DNA of 64,000 bases. Origin: Oscillospiraceae bacterium. GTDB lineage: Bacteria; Bacillota; Clostridia; Oscillospirales; Acutalibacteraceae. Position 1 is the first letter of the stretch. Every line of letters begins with the position of its first letter. The stretch covers positions 1 to 64,000 of the forward strand of contig SVPV01000004.1 of the NCBI GenBank assembly GCA_015065725.1, in the 5' to 3' direction. The notes below the pieces were generated by a model. That model made no database searches and was not told the origin of the DNA. It was given only the letters and a program-made list of their open reading frames with translations. Shown here piece after piece: positions 9,800-18,880 of the stretch. A program made the position numbers and the translations under genes.

Positions 9800-10549
9800 A
9801 TGAAAATAGGTGCACAGTTTTACACACTTCGCGAGTATTGTAAAACTTTGGAGGATTTTTCTGAAAGCCTAAAAAAAGTGGCAGATATCGGGTACAAAAC
9901 CGTTCAAATATCGGGAACCTGTCCTTTTGAAGCAGAGTGGCTTAAAGACGAGCTTCTAAAGAACGACCTTAAATGTGTTATTACGCATACCCCTATTGAG
10001 CGTATGGTTAACGAAACCAAAAAGGTAATTGAAGACCATAATGTTTTTGGTAGCGACTGTATAGGAATAGGTTATTATAATTTTTCGGAAAATTTTGAGG
10101 AACGCTTTAAAAGATTCGAGGAAGAATTTACCCCTGTTATGAAAGAATTTCATAAGAACGGAAAGTATTTAATGTACCATAACCATCATTTTGAGTTTGA
10201 TAAGGTTGGCGGAAAGACAATAATGGAGCATCTATCAGAGCGAATTCCTGCCGAATATATGGGCTTTACACTTGATACATATTGGGTACAAACAGGTGGT
10301 GGCGACCCTGCTGATTGGATTAAAAAGTTAAAGGGCAGAGTACCTTGTATTCATCTAAAAGACTATTCATACGGTGCAAAAATGGCGGTTGTGGGTGAGG
10401 GCAATATCAACTTCGACCGCGTTTTCAAAGAGGCACAGGATGCAGGCACTAAATATATGATTGTTGAGCAGGACGAATGTAACGGCGAGGACCCATTTGA
10501 CTGTTTAAGACGAAGCTACGAATATCTTAAATCAAGGGGATTTGAATAA
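9800..10549 (+). CDS. Sugar phosphate isomerase/epimerase family protein (TIM barrel), second
   Basis: This 249-residue xylose-isomerase-like TIM barrel has metal-ligand blocks YHNHHFEFDK, FTLDTYWVQTGG, CIHLKDYS and MIVEQDEC. It follows the first isomerase by 6 bases and overlaps the next gene by one base (TAATG), so the three are co-translated. The family includes inosose dehydratases, tagatose/erythrulose isomerases and 3-dehydroshikimate-type enzymes; the actual reaction is not assigned. Confidence 0.86.
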   Translation: MKIGAQFYTLREYCKTLEDFSESLKKVADIGYKTVQISGTCPFEAEWLKDELLKNDLKCVITHTPIERMVNETKKVIEDHNVFGSDCIGIGYYNFSENFEERFKRFEEEFTPVMKEFHKNGKYLMYHNHHFEFDKVGGKTIMEHLSERIPAEYMGFTLDTYWVQTGGGDPADWIKKLKGRVPCIHLKDYSYGAKMAVVGEGNINFDRVFKEAQDAGTKYMIVEQDECNGEDPFDCLRRSYEYLKSRGFE

Positions 10550-11757
10550 TGGATAAAAAAATCAGACTTGGAATAATAGGCATAGGTAATATGGGCTCTA
10601 TGCACGCTAAAAACGTAAAAGACGGAAAATGTCCCGAAATAGTAGTTTCTGCCATTGCGGATAATAACCCCGAACGTCTTGAATGGTCAAAGTCGCAAGG
10701 CTATGGTGAGAATTTAGCATTTTTTGATGACGCTATAAAAATGCTTGATAGCGGTCTTATTGACGCCTGTATTGTGGCAGTACCGCACTATGACCATACA
10801 AAATATGCTATAGAGTGTATGAAGCGTGGTATTCACGTTATGGTTGAAAAACCTGCAGGTGTTTATACAAAGCAGGTAAGGGAAATGAACGAGGAAGCAA
10901 AAAAACACAAGGACGTAGTTTTCGGTATGATGTTTAATCAGCGTACCAACTGTATTTACAGAAAGCTTAAAGAGCTTGTAGATTCGGGTAAGTACGGTAA
11001 TATCAGAAGAACAAACTGGCTGATTACTGACTGGTACCGTCCGCAAGCATATTATAATTCGGGCGGTTGGCGTGCTACTTGGGCAGGCGAAGGCGGTGGC
11101 GTTTTGCTTAATCAGTGTCCGCATCAGTTAGACCTTTGGCAATGGATTTGCGGTATGCCTAAGAGTGTAAAATCGCATCTTCATTACGGCAAATGGCATG
11201 ATATTGAGGTTGAGGACGACGTAACCGTTTATGTTGAGTACGAAAACGGTGCAACGGGTGTGTTTATAACCACAACGGGTGACGGTTGCGGTTCTAACAG
11301 ATTTGAAATCCAAATGGATAAAGCAAAGTTTGTTGTAGAGGACGGAAAGCTCTTTCTTTACGAATTTAAGATGAGTGAGCCTGAATTTTCAAGGACTAAT
11401 ACAGATCCTTTCGGTTCTATAGAAACTACTCGTATCGAGGTTGAAACCGACGGTGAAAACCTACAACACGTTGGTGTTTGTAACGCATGGGCAGGTGCTA
11501 TATTGCGTGGTGAACCACTTGTGGCAAACGGCTTTGAGGGTATTAATAGCTTGACCATTTCTAATGCAATTCACCTTTCGGCTTTCCTTGATAAAACTAT
11601 AGAGCTTCCGTTTGATGAGGAGCTTTATTACGATGAACTTATGAAACGTGTTAAAACCTCTAAAGTCAAGGAAACTAAGGCGGTTTTTGCCGACACTTCG
11701 AGTACTTTTGATGGTAATAAAAAGATTTTAGAAGAACACTATAAACTTAAAAATTAA
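10549..11757 (+). CDS. Gfo/Idh/MocA family NAD(P)-dependent oxidoreductase
   Basis: The N-terminal Rossmann fold reads GIIGIGNMGSMHA, and the catalytic-lysine motif is EKPAGVYTKQ. GEGGGVLLNQCPHQLDLWQW is the typical second-domain signature. At 402 residues it is slightly long for the family, with extra residues at the C-terminus. These enzymes oxidise or reduce hydroxyl groups of sugars, inositols and glycosides. Paired with two isomerases it suggests a short carbohydrate oxidation/isomerisation route under the adjacent AraC regulator. Confidence 0.92.
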   Translation: MDKKIRLGIIGIGNMGSMHAKNVKDGKCPEIVVSAIADNNPERLEWSKSQGYGENLAFFDDAIKMLDSGLIDACIVAVPHYDHTKYAIECMKRGIHVMVEKPAGVYTKQVREMNEEAKKHKDVVFGMMFNQRTNCIYRKLKELVDSGKYGNIRRTNWLITDWYRPQAYYNSGGWRATWAGEGGGVLLNQCPHQLDLWQWICGMPKSVKSHLHYGKWHDIEVEDDVTVYVEYENGATGVFITTTGDGCGSNRFEIQMDKAKFVVEDGKLFLYEFKMSEPEFSRTNTDPFGSIETTRIEVETDGENLQHVGVCNAWAGAILRGEPLVANGFEGINSLTISNAIHLSAFLDKTIELPFDEELYYDELMKRVKTSKVKETKAVFADTSSTFDGNKKILEEHYKLKN

Positions 11758-11771
11758 TACTAATTATCAGC

Positions 11772-11805
11772 AAAAAACGACTGACCTATTCGGTCAGCCG
11801 TTTTT
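11772..11805. terminator. Bidirectional terminator
   Basis: A stem with ACG-CTGACC / GGTCAG-CGT flanked by A-run and T-run lies between convergent genes, 1 base from the stop of the S1 protein gene. Confidence 0.88.
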
Positions 11806-11806
11806 A

Positions 11807-12730
11807 TTAGTAGAACTGTGTGTAGATTTTTTTATAACATTCATCGGGTGAATATTTCCACTCGCTTATGTGGTCGCTATCTATAAAATAATTTATTGGT
11901 GGGGTATAGCTAGAATCAAAACTGTCTATTACAATAAGCTTTATTTTCATTTTTTCCTTTATAATGCTTTTTATATAAACGCTTGCACTTTGTCCTATAT
12001 AAATATTAGGCTTAGGCTCTGCAAGTCCTGCAAGGTTAGGGGTAAGCTCTATAAAAGCACCGTACTGCTCAATGCTTCTAATAGTACCTGTTACGGTCTG
12101 CCCTTGTGAGAAAAGCTGTGCATTCTCTTCCCAAGTGCCAAGCAGTTCCTTGTGAGAAAGGGTTATTCTGCCGTCGGGTGAAATGTCTTTTATTATAGCT
12201 TTTATGTTATCACCAACACAAAAACGGTCGCGTGGGTGCGAAATTCTTGAAACCGATATCGAATCTATAGGCAAGAGAGCTATGTTTCCGCAACCTATAT
12301 CACAAAACACTCCAAAGCTTTCAAGATGTGTTATACGTGCATTAATAATATCGCCTGCTGTATGTTCTGCTAAAAAGCTTTCTTTACATTCTTCTTGTGC
12401 AGCTTTTCTCGATAAAAGAGCATAAAGCCGTCCGCTTTTGTCGGTTTTAAGTTCTTTCACTTTGAAGCATACAGGGCGTCCGACACGCGATATTAATGCA
12501 ATGTCACGAGTCGAGCCGTCATCTATTCCAATAGCACCCTCATCTCGCGGAATTATTCCACGCATACAACCAAGATTTAAAATTAAATTATGCTCTGAGT
12601 CGCACATAACAACCTTTGCTTCCAAAACGGTGTCGTTTAGTGCGGCGGCTGATAATGCCGACGGGGTAAGCATATTTCGTTTGTTGTCGTTTGTGTCGTT
12701 TAACCATCCTTCCGGATAAAAGTCTTTCAA
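11807..12730 (-). CDS. S1 RNA-binding domain protein (ribosomal S1-like)
   Basis: The 307-residue protein has two clear S1 repeats (GDIINARITHLESFGVFCDIG, then GQTVTGTIRSIEQYGAFIEL) and a divergent N-terminal one (LEAKVVMCDSEHNLILNLG). It is far shorter than true ribosomal S1, so it is probably a regulatory or ribosome-associated S1 protein of Clostridia. It starts at TTG with AAAGGTGAG 6 bases upstream. It stands alone. Confidence 0.82.
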   Translation of the reverse strand: MKDFYPEGWLNDTNDNKRNMLTPSALSAAALNDTVLEAKVVMCDSEHNLILNLGCMRGIIPRDEGAIGIDDGSTRDIALISRVGRPVCFKVKELKTDKSGRLYALLSRKAAQEECKESFLAEHTAGDIINARITHLESFGVFCDIGCGNIALLPIDSISVSRISHPRDRFCVGDNIKAIIKDISPDGRITLSHKELLGTWEENAQLFSQGQTVTGTIRSIEQYGAFIELTPNLAGLAEPKPNIYIGQSASVYIKSIIKEKMKIKLIVIDSFDSSYTPPINYFIDSDHISEWKYSPDECYKKIYTQFY

Positions 12731-12827
12731 ATTAATCTCACCTTTCTATTAGTCCGCATTGCGAATTCATTTTTAAAAGTATATGCACAAAAACCTTAAA
12801 AAATGAAAGCCGATGCTTTAAAAAGGC

Positions 12828-12855
12828 AAAAAAACAGACCCGCCAAGGCGGGTCT
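12828..12855 (-). terminator. Terminator of the DUF975 gene
   Basis: AGACCCGCC-AA-GGCGGGTCT with a run of seven T on the minus strand. Confidence 0.92.
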
Positions 12856-12870
12856 TGTATCTCGAATATT

Positions 12871-13464
12871 TTAAATTTGAGCGTTCTTTAATTCTTCATA
12901 ATAAAGTGCTTTTGCAGTTTGGTGATAGGGCATAACCCATAATGTACCAATACCAAGGCAAAGGCCACCTACTATGTACCAACCTATAAAGCTTAAATCA
13001 AGCACAAACAAATCCATTTTATGACCGTCGGTTATTCTCATGCTTTCTTGTAAGCACTGCTTCCAGTTATATTCAGGATGGTCATTCTTAATATAGAAAG
13101 CCATCGAGTATGCATAAGTTTTAACGATACCCGGAATTACAAAAAGCAAGGACCAAAGTGCAATAAATAATGACATCAAGAAGCCAAGAAGAATGTTTTG
13201 ACCGAAATCATTATTAAAGCCTTTAAATAAATTACCAATATCAATGCTTTCTTCAGTTCTTACCTTATTAAGCAGTACATAACTGACACCGAACATTAAA
13301 GGTCCTGTAACAAGCATTGTAGCAACAGGGGGAACAATATTACTAGCCGCACCGATTATTACGGTGTAGATAAGAAACACAAGTAACATCATAAGCCAAG
13401 TGTTGCCGAAAATGTTGTTGCCAAGAATTGCTTTTGCTTTTTCTTTAATTTCAATTCTGTTCAT
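12871..13464 (-). CDS. DUF975 family integral membrane protein
   Basis: The N-terminus MNRIEIKEKAKAILGNN is the conserved cytoplasmic start of DUF975 proteins. Four to five hydrophobic segments follow, for example WLMMLLVFLIYTVII and LGFLMSLFIALWSLLFVIPG. The conserved YSMAFYIKNDHP and SMRITDGHK blocks lie between membrane spans. AAGGGG 8 bases before 13464 selects this start over an upstream ATG at 13494. Function is unknown; the family is widespread in Firmicutes. Confidence 0.88.
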   Translation of the reverse strand: MNRIEIKEKAKAILGNNIFGNTWLMMLLVFLIYTVIIGAASNIVPPVATMLVTGPLMFGVSYVLLNKVRTEESIDIGNLFKGFNNDFGQNILLGFLMSLFIALWSLLFVIPGIVKTYAYSMAFYIKNDHPEYNWKQCLQESMRITDGHKMDLFVLDLSFIGWYIVGGLCLGIGTLWVMPYHQTAKALYYEELKNAQI

Positions 13465-13523
13465 AACTAAAACCCCTTTTAAATTTTGCACCATAAACTA
13501 TATATGCTTATCGTACTAAAAAT

Positions 13524-13552
13524 ATATTAGCATATTTTGTAGAAAATTGCAA
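13524..13552 (-). promoter_or_regulatory. Promoter of the DUF975 gene
   Basis: TTGCAA (13552-13547), a 17-base spacer and TAATAT (13529-13524) on the minus strand. Confidence 0.65.
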
Positions 13553-13621
13553 TTAAAAACGAGAAATGTATTTTTGTTAAAAATGACAGTTTAGAGCTGA
13601 ACCGAAAGGCGAATATAACTG

Positions 13622-13654
13622 AAAAACCGACTTGTTTTAACAAGTCGGTTTTTT
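13622..13654 (-). terminator. Terminator downstream of ssrA
   Basis: AACCGACTTG and CAAGTCGGTT pair around TTTTAA, with T-runs on both sides. It lies about 95 bases past the tmRNA 3' end. The gap also has a GTGGCA/TGCCAC hairpin at 13735-13749; I see no gene in it. Confidence 0.85.
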
Positions 13655-13749
13655 GGTGGAGCATACCGCACAGTACCCAAACTCACGTCCCGTGGTACAA
13701 ACTTTAGATTTGCACGTGCTTGGGCGGATTGGGTGTGGCAGCTTGCCAC

Positions 13750-14094
13750 TGGTGGAGGCGAGGGGAATTGAACCCCTGTCCAAAAAGCAATTCCTTCGGG
13801 CATCTTCGAGCGTAGATGCATATTTACATTCCCTCGTACAGCCGTCAAGCATCGGACTGCTGTACTTAGTAGCTCTTACTGCGTGACAAGAACTAGAGCG
13901 AGTTCATGTTCACGTTCACCGCTAAATGACGCCCTTAAAGAGTCGCGGTACTCTCTTCTCGGACGGCAGCCTAATTAGGCTGCAAGTGCAACTTTATTGT
14001 TGTCAGTTAATTTTAATTTGCGGATTTTAAAGCGGTTCCGCACCGCTGCTCGCTTCCCAAAGTTCATACTCCCTGTCGAAACCTTTACGCCCCC
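13750..14094 (-). ncRNA. ssrA: Transfer-messenger RNA (tmRNA)
   Basis: The 5' end GGGGGCGTAAAGGTTTCGAC (14094) and 3' end ending CGCCTCC-A-CCA (13750) form the alanyl-tRNA-like acceptor stem. GGGGTTCAATTCCCC is the T-arm. The tag reading frame (about 13976-14010) ends in codons for TDNNKVALAA then TAA, directly followed by a GC-rich hairpin. It rescues stalled ribosomes together with SmpB, whose gene is 52 bases upstream on the same strand. No in-frame GCN codon precedes the tag, so the resume codon is unclear. Confidence 0.97.
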
Positions 14095-14146
14095 ATATAT
14101 AAAGTAAAAAGTAAGAGTGAAAAGTGAAGAAGTAACGTGGGTAGAT

Positions 14147-14605
14147 TTATCTGTTCTGTTCTTTTAAGGCTCTGTCTATTGCACGGTTAGCGTCACGTTT
14201 TGCGGCAACCGCACGCTTATCATGCAGTTGTTTACCCTTGCAAAGACCAAGCTGTACCTTTACAAGCGAACCCTTAAAATACAGAGAAAGGGGAACTAGA
14301 GTAAGACCTTGCTGTTTTACGGCACCTAAAAGCCTCATAATCTCACGCTTGTGTAAAAGCAATTTTCTATTACGCATTGGGTCGCGGTTAAAAATATTGC
14401 CGTGGTCATAAGGACTTATATGCATTTGCTTTATAATCATTTCACCGTCGTCTATGCTGCACCAAGCATCCTTGAGATTGACACCGCCCCTACGGATAGA
14501 CTTTACTTCGGTGCCAGAAAGCTCTATACCGGCTTCCATACTTTCAAGCACAAAATATTCGTGAAACGCTTTTTTGTTGGTTGCTATAGTTTTTGTGTTT
14601 TCCAT
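14147..14605 (-). CDS. smpB: SsrA-binding protein SmpB
   Basis: SmpB (152 residues, normal length) binds tmRNA and delivers it to stalled ribosomes. The family blocks are present: [27 protein letters not shown] at the N-terminus, [23 protein letters not shown], and the basic C-terminal tail starting [18 protein letters not shown] lies 6 bases before the ATG. ssrA follows on the same strand, so the two partners are likely co-expressed. Confidence 0.98.
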   Translation of the reverse strand: MENTKTIATNKKAFHEYFVLESMEAGIELSGTEVKSIRRGGVNLKDAWCSIDDGEMIIKQMHISPYDHGNIFNRDPMRNRKLLLHKREIMRLLGAVKQQGLTLVPLSLYFKGSLVKVQLGLCKGKQLHDKRAVAAKRDANRAIDRALKEQNR

Positions 14606-14715
14606 AAGAAGCCTACCTTTCTGCTGTTTTTCCTACCTGTTAGTAGGAATGTTATTTTAACATATTTGTATTCTTTCGTCAAGGGCGTTCTTGTCGGATT
14701 TTGTCGCCCACTTTT

Positions 14716-14757
14716 AAAAAAATCCGCCTGATAAGCACTAGGCTTTAGGCGGATTTT
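14716..14757 (-). terminator. Terminator of the ABC exporter gene
   Basis: AAAATCCGCCT and AGGCGGATTTT pair over a 17-base loop and a long T-run follows on the minus strand. It sits 5 bases past the ABC gene stop. Confidence 0.88.
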
Positions 14758-14761
14758 CAAG

Positions 14762-16426
14762 TTATTTAATTTTTGTAAAAACCTTATTCTCTACGTGGAT
14801 AATACTATCGCAAACCGAAATGCTGGTGTTGCGGTGTGTGATAAATAAAACCGTCTTATCTGGCAGAGCTTTAATATTGCTAAGTAATGTAGTTTCGGTT
14901 TGTTCGTCAAGGGCACTTGTTGCTTCGTCGAAAAGCAAAATCGGTGCATCAAAAAGCAAAGCACGTGCTATTGATATACGCTGTATTTGTCCCTCCGACA
15001 GACCTGCACCTCGTTCTGAGAGGACTGTATCAAAGCCGTCGGGTAGGGTGGTAATAAAATCATAAATAGCGGCGGTTTTAGCAGCATTTATGATTTCTTC
15101 CTCGCTGACGTTTGGATTGCAAAGTGTAATGTTTTCCCTAATAGTACCCGAAAGTATCATATTGCCTTGCGGAACATAGGCAAACATACCTCTTGTAGAG
15201 GAATTTATAGGGATATCGTCATTAAAGCTTACCGAGCCACCGAGCGGCTCATAAAGTCCCAAAAGGATTTTAAACAGGGTACTCTTACCGCTGCCCGATT
15301 CACCCGTCAAAGCGGTGATTTTACCGCGTTCAAATTCAAAACTGCAATTTTTAAGTATAATTTCATCGTCATACGCGAAAGCGAGGTTTTTGACGGAAAC
15401 CTTTTGAAAGTTCTCTTTAAGCGTTTGAAGCTCGTCGCTCTCTATCGGCGGAGTTTCGCGGTCCATATTATCAATAACCATTAGTCGTTCGGCAGATGCC
15501 ATAGCGGCATAATACTGCGGCAATATGCCAGAAATGTTTTGAAGCGGTGCTCTAACCTGTGATACGAGCTGTAAAAATGCAGTCAAGGTGCCGTATGTAA
15601 TTAGTTCTTTTGATATGGCACTTGCACCCCATACGAGTACAAGATAGTAGCCAACATTAAAAAAGGTTATAAGTGATAGGGAAATAGCGGTGGAAACATA
15701 GCTTCGTTTAACCTTTGCCTTATAGTTTGCGGACATATAAAGGTTTAGCTTTTTAAGTATAGGAAGCTCGCTTATAAAGGTTTTAACAACTACAATATTT
15801 GCAAAGCTTTCCTGGAGAAAAGAGGTTGCTTGCCCCTCGGTCTGTTGACAGATTTTATGCATATATTTGTATTTTTTGCTTATAAATCTACCCAAAAACG
15901 GAACGGTAAAGCCCAAAACTACAACTATAAGTGCTACGGTGGGATTCAAATAAACCATTGCAGTTATAGCCGAAACAAGCTTTGTTGCCATAGATGCAAT
16001 ACTTGGTATAAGCGATACTGCGGCACCTACTATTTGGTTTACGTCAGAGGTAAAGCGGTTTAGAAAATCACCCGTATGGTAAGCGGATACGTTTGAATAT
16101 TTTTTCCTTACTAGCGAGGAAAAAAGATAGTTACGCAAAGATATTGTTATTTTTCCAGTAGTCCGTGTATTAACTATAGAAGAAAGTCCGTGTGCCGCAA
16201 GCTCGCATATAAGTACGGCGAAAAGTATAACCGCACAAAAAACAAAGTTGTTTTCACTATGACCTGTTGCCGCGTCAATAACCGATTTAGAAACAAGAGC
16301 CAAACCAACGGCGGACAACGAAACTAAAGAATTTAAAATAGCGATGAACGCTATTGAGGGAATAAATTTTTTAATTCTTTTAAGCGACCATTCTAATTCC
16401 TTGTCTTTAAACTTAATAAATTTCAT
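14762..16426 (-). CDS. ABC exporter, fused membrane and ATP-binding domains
   Basis: The 554-residue half-transporter has a six-helix exporter membrane domain in its first ~310 residues and an ATPase domain after it. The ATPase shows Walker A GESGSGKST, signature LSEGQIQRISIARAL and Walker B ILLFDEATSALDE. No N-terminal C39 peptidase domain is present. It starts 2 bases after a PqqD-like gene, with which it forms an operon. PqqD domains bind ribosomal peptides, so a peptide export role is possible, but no precursor or modifying enzyme is adjacent. Confidence 0.92.
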   Translation of the reverse strand: MKFIKFKDKELEWSLKRIKKFIPSIAFIAILNSLVSLSAVGLALVSKSVIDAATGHSENNFVFCAVILFAVLICELAAHGLSSIVNTRTTGKITISLRNYLFSSLVRKKYSNVSAYHTGDFLNRFTSDVNQIVGAAVSLIPSIASMATKLVSAITAMVYLNPTVALIVVVLGFTVPFLGRFISKKYKYMHKICQQTEGQATSFLQESFANIVVVKTFISELPILKKLNLYMSANYKAKVKRSYVSTAISLSLITFFNVGYYLVLVWGASAISKELITYGTLTAFLQLVSQVRAPLQNISGILPQYYAAMASAERLMVIDNMDRETPPIESDELQTLKENFQKVSVKNLAFAYDDEIILKNCSFEFERGKITALTGESGSGKSTLFKILLGLYEPLGGSVSFNDDIPINSSTRGMFAYVPQGNMILSGTIRENITLCNPNVSEEEIINAAKTAAIYDFITTLPDGFDTVLSERGAGLSEGQIQRISIARALLFDAPILLFDEATSALDEQTETTLLSNIKALPDKTVLFITHRNTSISVCDSIIHVENKVFTKIK

Positions 16427-16428
16427 AA

Positions 16429-16695
16429 TTATTCTAAAATACCGTTTTCCTTTAATGTTTTAAAAAAAGCGTCCACATCATTAAGTGCCAAAACTGTAGA
16501 AATTGGAAATTCATCAAGCAAGGCACGAACTAAAGCTTCCTTAGACATTTCGTTGTTTTCTAGTAAGTTCCACATAAAAACAGCGTGGTCCTGCAAAACT
16601 ATTGAACTACTAAAGCTACGTGCGGTTTCGCCCGTTGCAGTGACAATGTATTTACCCTTGTCGTTTTTTAAGGTAAAGCCAGGTTTTATTCGCAT
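16429..16695 (-). CDS. PqqD-like peptide chaperone domain protein
   Basis: The 88-residue protein looks like PqqD/RRE: a short beta-hairpin N-terminus (GFTLKNDKGKYIVTA) followed by a winged-helix core (AVFMWNLLENNEMSKEALVRALLDEF) and a helical end (DVDAFFKTLKENGILE). In known systems this fold presents a precursor peptide to a modifying enzyme. Here it is coupled only to an ABC exporter. GAGGTG lies 6 bases before the ATG. Assignment rests on pattern recognition of a small domain. Confidence 0.78.
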   Translation of the reverse strand: MRIKPGFTLKNDKGKYIVTATGETARSFSSSIVLQDHAVFMWNLLENNEMSKEALVRALLDEFPISTVLALNDVDAFFKTLKENGILE

Positions 16696-16841
16696 AAAAG
16701 CACCTCTTTATTAAAAAAATGTTAAATATCGGTAATAAGGACTTGCTTTTTATAAAATTATATACTAAAATATTAATAATTTCAAGCATAATAATACCAA
16801 TACTGTATTTTGTATTATATGCTAACTTAAGGAGAAATATA

Positions 16842-17375
16842 ATGGATACTTTTTTTGAACAAATTATTGCAATTCGCAAAGATGCAAAGGCGATACTTGC
16901 AAGCGTTGGTATTTGGGTTGTCTTTTTTGCAATTTCTTTCGTTTTATGGATTTTGATGAACAGTATTCCGCAAGTAGCAATGTTTTCTTCTATAATAATA
17001 TTGCTAATATTTGCATTGGGATATTTTGCTGTTAAGCTTACTAAAATGCTATCTATTGAATACGAATATATAATCACCAACGGCACCTTTGATGTTGATA
17101 AGATTATTGCTAAAAGCAGCCGCAAAAGAATGATGAGCTTTGAAATATCAAATGTTGAAGTGTTAGAAAAATTCAATAAGAATGCTATGCCCTCACGTGA
17201 GTTTAAGGAAAAGGTTATTGCTTGCAATCCCGATGATGATGCTTATTATATGATTGTGAGTGAAGAGGGTAAGGGCTCTAGTCTTTTGGTATTTGCACCT
17301 GATGAGCGAATTAGGGGTGCGGTTAAAAAGTTTTTGCCAAAGTATATTGCAAACAGTGCATTTAAAGAAATATAA
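16842..17375 (+). CDS. Two-helix membrane protein with soluble C-terminal domain
   Basis: The 177-residue product has two adjacent membrane helices (residues ~20-45 and ~50-70). A soluble domain follows (EYEYIITNGTFDVDKIIAKS, RKRMMSFEISNVEVLEKF), which resembles small bacterial PH-like membrane proteins. I recall DUF6106 as a possible family, but this is not certain. The start is the ATG with AAGGAG about 8 bases upstream; a longer reading from 16719 lacks a ribosome site. It precedes nnr by 33 bases and may be co-transcribed with it. Confidence 0.78.
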   Translation: MDTFFEQIIAIRKDAKAILASVGIWVVFFAISFVLWILMNSIPQVAMFSSIIILLIFALGYFAVKLTKMLSIEYEYIITNGTFDVDKIIAKSSRKRMMSFEISNVEVLEKFNKNAMPSREFKEKVIACNPDDDAYYMIVSEEGKGSSLLVFAPDERIRGAVKKFLPKYIANSAFKEI

Positions 17376-17408
17376 AATTAATTGTTTTAATAACAGGAGA
17401 TGCTGTTT

Positions 17409-18863
17409 ATGAAGGTTTTAACTGTACCGCAGATAAGGGTTGCGGAGGAGAATGCCGTCTTAAACGGCATTTTTTCGTATAGTGAAATGATGAAAAATGC
17501 AGGCACGGCGGCAGCACGGGTTATTACCGAAAAATATTCGGTAGTAGGGAAAAGGGCGGCGGTTGTTTGCGGAGTAGGCAACAACGGTGGTGACGGTTTT
17601 GTGATAGCTAACGAGCTTTCACGCAGAGGCTGTTTTGTAACAGTAATTACACCTTTAGGTTTACCGCGTACCGTTACTGCTAAAGAGTATTTTGAATTTT
17701 TACCTAGCGTTAGTGTCACCGATGAGCTTTCGGGTGAGTACGATTTTATAATTGATGCTCTTTTCGGTATAGGTCTTGACAGAACTGTGTCGAGCAAAGC
17801 GGCAGATGCAGTAGATTGGATGAATATGTCTGGCGGAACAAAAATAGCTATAGATGTTCCAAGCGGCATAACTGCCGACGGAAATGTTGCGGGCAGAGCC
17901 TTTTGTGCCGATATTACTGTCACCTTTATAGCTATAAAATCTTGTTTGTTGGTACCGCCTGCGTCTGACTACACAGGTCAGATAGTTGTAAAAAAGATTG
18001 ACGTTCCTGTAAACGATTACGAATATTTAACTATAGAGCAACCAACCTTTAAACAAAGACCTAAAAATTCCCATAAGGGTAGCTTTGGCACTGCACTTTT
18101 AATTGCGGGCAGCTACGGTATGTGCGGTGCTGAAATTCTGTCTGCCCGTGCCGCTCAAAAAAGCGGTGTAGGTATTGTAAAAGCAGTGGTGGTTGATAAA
18201 AATTATACCGCCTTTACCTCCTGTCTGCCCGAAGCGGTAACAATTCCTGTAAAAAGTGATGTTGAGGGTGGTTTGGCACTTGATACCGAGCATATAAAAA
18301 CCTTGTATAATGGGGCGGACGCGGTTTTGATAGGCTGTGGAATGGGACAGAGCTTTTCTGCTAAACAAACGGTTATTAATGCACTTAAAGCCGCCGATTT
18401 ACCTGTTGTTTTAGATGCTGATGGCATAAATGCGGTGTGTTTTGATATAAATATATTAAGAAGAACAAAAGCTCCTGTTATAATCACACCGCACCCTGCC
18501 GAGATGGCAAGGCTTACGGGTGCTACAGTTCGTGATATACAGTCAAAACGAATTGAATATGCCCATAACTTTTCACTCGCAAACGGAGTTATAACCGTAT
18601 TAAAGGGTGCAAATACCATAGTGGCATCTCCCGATGGTAGAGTTTTTATTAACACTACGGGCAATGCGGGTATGGCGACTGCGGGTAGCGGTGATGTGCT
18701 TTCGGGTATTATAGTATCCTTTTTGGCACAAGGAATGGACCCTCTCTCTGCTGCTAAAGCAGGCGTTTATCTGCACGGTGTCAGTGGCGATAGGGCTGCC
18801 ACAAATTTGGGTATGGCTTCTATGACGGCTAGTGATATAATAGCAGAGCTTTCTTTAGGATAA
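17409..18863 (+). CDS. nnr: Bifunctional NAD(P)H-hydrate repair enzyme
   Basis: This fusion of NAD(P)HX epimerase (N-terminal YjeF_N, ~200 residues) and ADP-dependent NAD(P)HX dehydratase (C-terminal) repairs hydrated nicotinamide cofactors. Visible motifs are GVGNNGGDGFVIANELSRRG and DALFGIGLDR in the epimerase. KGSFGTALLIAGSYGMCGA, VLDADGIN, ITPHPAEMARL and GNAGMATAGSGDVLSGI mark the dehydratase. The ATG at 17400 touches the AGGAG ribosome site, so the ATG at 17409 is the better start. Confidence 0.96.
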   Translation: MKVLTVPQIRVAEENAVLNGIFSYSEMMKNAGTAAARVITEKYSVVGKRAAVVCGVGNNGGDGFVIANELSRRGCFVTVITPLGLPRTVTAKEYFEFLPSVSVTDELSGEYDFIIDALFGIGLDRTVSSKAADAVDWMNMSGGTKIAIDVPSGITADGNVAGRAFCADITVTFIAIKSCLLVPPASDYTGQIVVKKIDVPVNDYEYLTIEQPTFKQRPKNSHKGSFGTALLIAGSYGMCGAEILSARAAQKSGVGIVKAVVVDKNYTAFTSCLPEAVTIPVKSDVEGGLALDTEHIKTLYNGADAVLIGCGMGQSFSAKQTVINALKAADLPVVLDADGINAVCFDINILRRTKAPVIITPHPAEMARLTGATVRDIQSKRIEYAHNFSLANGVITVLKGANTIVASPDGRVFINTTGNAGMATAGSGDVLSGIIVSFLAQGMDPLSAAKAGVYLHGVSGDRAATNLGMASMTASDIIAELSLG

Positions 18864-18880
18864 TAGGGGAGTGCTTTGGG

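Noticed and set aside
13591-13886. Open frames of 70-85 codons over the tmRNA region on both strands
   Set aside because: They overlap the clearly structured tmRNA and its terminator and are explained by it.
16652-17227. A 191-codon minus-strand frame opposite the two-helix membrane protein
   Set aside because: It is antisense to a gene with a good ribosome site, overlaps the PqqD-like gene end and has an implausible Ile/Lys-rich composition.
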